The notes beneath the pieces are model-generated. The model had not been told where the DNA came from, searched no databases, and saw only the letters and a program-made list of their open reading frames with translations. 6,798 nucleotides of DNA, from positions 1 through 6,798 of the forward strand of contig MEKM01000088.1 in NCBI GenBank assembly GCA_001766965.1. The letters are read 5' to 3'. The position numbers and the translations under genes were made by a program. This DNA comes from Acidobacteria bacterium RIFCSPHIGHO2_01_FULL_67_28 (GTDB lineage: Bacteria; Acidobacteriota; Terriglobia; Acidiferrales; 2-02-FULL-67-57). This document shows, piece after piece, positions 5,582 to 6,798 of this stretch (position 1 is its first letter; each line of letters opens with the position of its first letter).

Positions 5582-6730
5582 ATGACAACGAAAAAGTTTC
5601 CCCGGCTGGTGCCCCCGCGCGTGGCCGGCCTGCCTCTTTACGTCCCCGGCAAGCCCATCGAGGAGGTGGAGCGGGAGCTCGGCATCTCCGCCATCAAGCT
5701 GGCTTCGAACGAGAACGCCCTGGGCCCGTCGCCGAAGGCCATCGAAGCGGTGGCGCGCTGCCTGGCGCAATCGAACCGCTACCCGGATGCGGGCGGCTTC
5801 TATCTGCGCGAGAAACTGGCGGCGCGCCTCGGGGTGGAGATGGACCAGATTGTGCTCGGCGCCGGCTCGACCGAGCTCATTCAGCTCCTCTGCCACATCT
5901 ACATCCAGCCGGGCGACGTGGGGCTGACTTCCGAAGGCACCTTCGTGATGTTCCCGCTGGCGGTGCGCGCTGCCGGCGGCACGGTTGTTCAGGCGCCGCT
6001 CAAGGACTACGCCTACGACCTGGACGCGTTGGCGGCGCGGCTGGATGAGTCGGTGCGTGTCGTGTACCTCGCCAACCCCAACAACCCCACCGGAACGATG
6101 TTCACCGCCGCCGAGACCGATCGCTTCCTTGCGCGCGTGCCGGAAAACGTGCTCGTGATTCTCGACGAAGCCTACTGCGACTACGTCGAGCGGCCCGACT
6201 ACAGCCATTCACTCGACACCGTGCGCGCGGGGCGCTACCTCATTGTGCTGCGCACGTTCTCGAAAGCGTACGGCCTGGCGGGCCTGCGCGTGGGCTACGG
6301 CATCGGTCATCCGGAGATTGTGGGCGCGGTCAATCAGATGCGCTCGCCCTTCAACGTCTCGACTCTGGCGCTGGCGGCGGCGGAAGCGGCGCTCGAAGAC
6401 GCCGAGCACATCCGCCGCTCGGTCGAATCGAACCGCCGCGGGCTCGCCTATTTCGCGCGCGAGCTGCCGCGGCTGGGACTGCGCACGGCGCCGTCCGTCG
6501 CCAACTTCGTCTACTGCGAGACCGGGCGCGAGGCCAAGGAAGACTTCAAGGCGCTCCTGCAGATGGGCGTCATCGTGCGCCCCATGGGTTTCATGGGGAT
6601 GCCGCAGGGCTTGCGCATCACCGTGGGCACGGAGGAGGAGAACCGTCGCGTCGTCGAAGCCCTGGCGCGGCTCCAGGAGAGCGCCGCCGGCGCCCGGCAG
6701 CACGCCCGACTCGGGCGCGCGGGTTCCTAG
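5582..6730 (+). CDS. hisC: Histidinol-phosphate aminotransferase (HisC2-like)
   Basis: This is a PLP-dependent fold-type I aminotransferase that converts imidazole-acetol phosphate and glutamate to histidinol phosphate and 2-oxoglutarate in histidine synthesis. The 382-residue protein starts with LYVPGKPIEEVERELGI (19-35) and LASNENALGPSPKA (40-53), typical of the family. It contains NPNNPTGT (165-172), the PLP-ring-binding DEAY (Asp195, Tyr198), the lysine motif RTFSKAYGLAGLRVGY (224-239, Schiff-base Lys228, phosphate-binding Arg236) and LRITVGT with the substrate-carboxylate Arg345. The usual (P/Y)-x-F-x-x-Y segment reads EGTFVMF (118-124), a mild variation. About 15 residues after 367 form a low-complexity tail. 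No other his gene is visible. HisC2-type enzymes can also transaminate aromatic amino-acid precursors, so the physiological substrate is not settled. Start chosen as ATG 5582 on the ribosome site. The stop lies 4 bp before the next gene. Confidence 0.93.
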   Translation: MTTKKFPRLVPPRVAGLPLYVPGKPIEEVERELGISAIKLASNENALGPSPKAIEAVARCLAQSNRYPDAGGFYLREKLAARLGVEMDQIVLGAGSTELIQLLCHIYIQPGDVGLTSEGTFVMFPLAVRAAGGTVVQAPLKDYAYDLDALAARLDESVRVVYLANPNNPTGTMFTAAETDRFLARVPENVLVILDEAYCDYVERPDYSHSLDTVRAGRYLIVLRTFSKAYGLAGLRVGYGIGHPEIVGAVNQMRSPFNVSTLALAAAEAALEDAEHIRRSVESNRRGLAYFARELPRLGLRTAPSVANFVYCETGREAKEDFKALLQMGVIVRPMGFMGMPQGLRITVGTEEENRRVVEALARLQESAAGARQHARLGRAGS

Positions 6731-6734
6731 ACCG

Positions 6735-6798
6735 ATGAGCGACCCCATCCGCGAGCTGCTTGCCCGCAGCAAGGTCATCGCCGTCGTGGGTCTTTCTT
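6735..6798 (+). CDS. CoA-binding-domain (YccU-like) protein, N-terminal fragment
   Basis: An ATG at 6735, 4 bp after the hisC stop, opens a frame that runs off the window and reads MSDPIRELLARSKVIAVVGLS. An amphipathic helix followed by KVIAVVGLS is the typical start of small YccU-type proteins with a CoA-binding Rossmann domain; the VVGLS turn begins the nucleotide-binding loop. Their cellular role is poorly known, with succinyl-CoA-synthetase-like CoA binding inferred by homology. Only 21 codons are visible, so the call is tentative; another Rossmann-fold protein is possible. No clear Shine-Dalgarno is present, which suggests coupling to hisC. Confidence 0.6.
   Translation, partial: MSDPIRELLARSKVIAVVGLS

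Noticed and set aside
4638..5588. Long minus-strand frame opposite scpB and the pseudouridine synthase homologue
   Set aside because: It overlaps two conserved genes and shows no domain; this is shadow coding.
5507..6778. Two minus-strand frames (5507-6208 and 6209-6778) opposite hisC
   Set aside because: They are antisense to a complete aminotransferase with all catalytic motifs, and their translations are His and Arg-rich without recognisable features.

Overview
The window is GC-rich, gene-dense bacterial chromosome with housekeeping genes only. I see no mobile element, CRISPR array, tRNA, rRNA or phage gene. The gene order, TG-extended -10 boxes and protein style suggest Acidobacteriota (Terriglobia-like), but this is an inference at about 50% confidence; no phylogenetic marker is present.

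Layout: a 207-bp divergent intergenic region (2142-2348) separates two operons. Leftward (minus strand) run a HemX/CcsA-type membrane protein (1326-2141), glutamyl-tRNA reductase hemA (63-1322) and the first 16 codons of hemC (porphobilinogen deaminase, 1-50, cut by the window edge). This is a tetrapyrrole/heme operon. Rightward run trpS (2349-3407), scpA (3404-4201), scpB (4205-4828), an RsuA/RluB-family pseudouridine synthase homologue (4821-5555), hisC (5582-6730) and the first codons of a CoA-binding-domain protein (6735 to the edge). Genes in the rightward run are separated by 26 bp at most. Two junctions overlap (trpS/scpA by 4 bp, scpB/pseudouridine synthase by 8 bp), so it looks like one operon for translation, chromosome segregation (the ScpAB condensin partners), ribosome-related RNA work and amino-acid synthesis.

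The intergenic region holds an extended -10 box for each direction, a tandem pair of GTTCA-N3-TGAAC palindromes that would lie in the 5' leader of the heme operon, and a separate imperfect hairpin between the two promoters.

Two results stand out. (1) The pseudouridine synthase homologue keeps its S4 domain and overall fold but has proline where the universal catalytic aspartate should be (GRLP instead of GRLD). Its C-terminal 'NRQVRRM'-type motif is also largely replaced, so it is predicted to be catalytically inactive and probably repurposed. (2) The TrpRS carries four cysteines spaced C-x21-C-x6-C-x2-C, closely resembling the [4Fe-4S] site of the Thermotoga maritima enzyme. No wholly new multi-gene system is evident.
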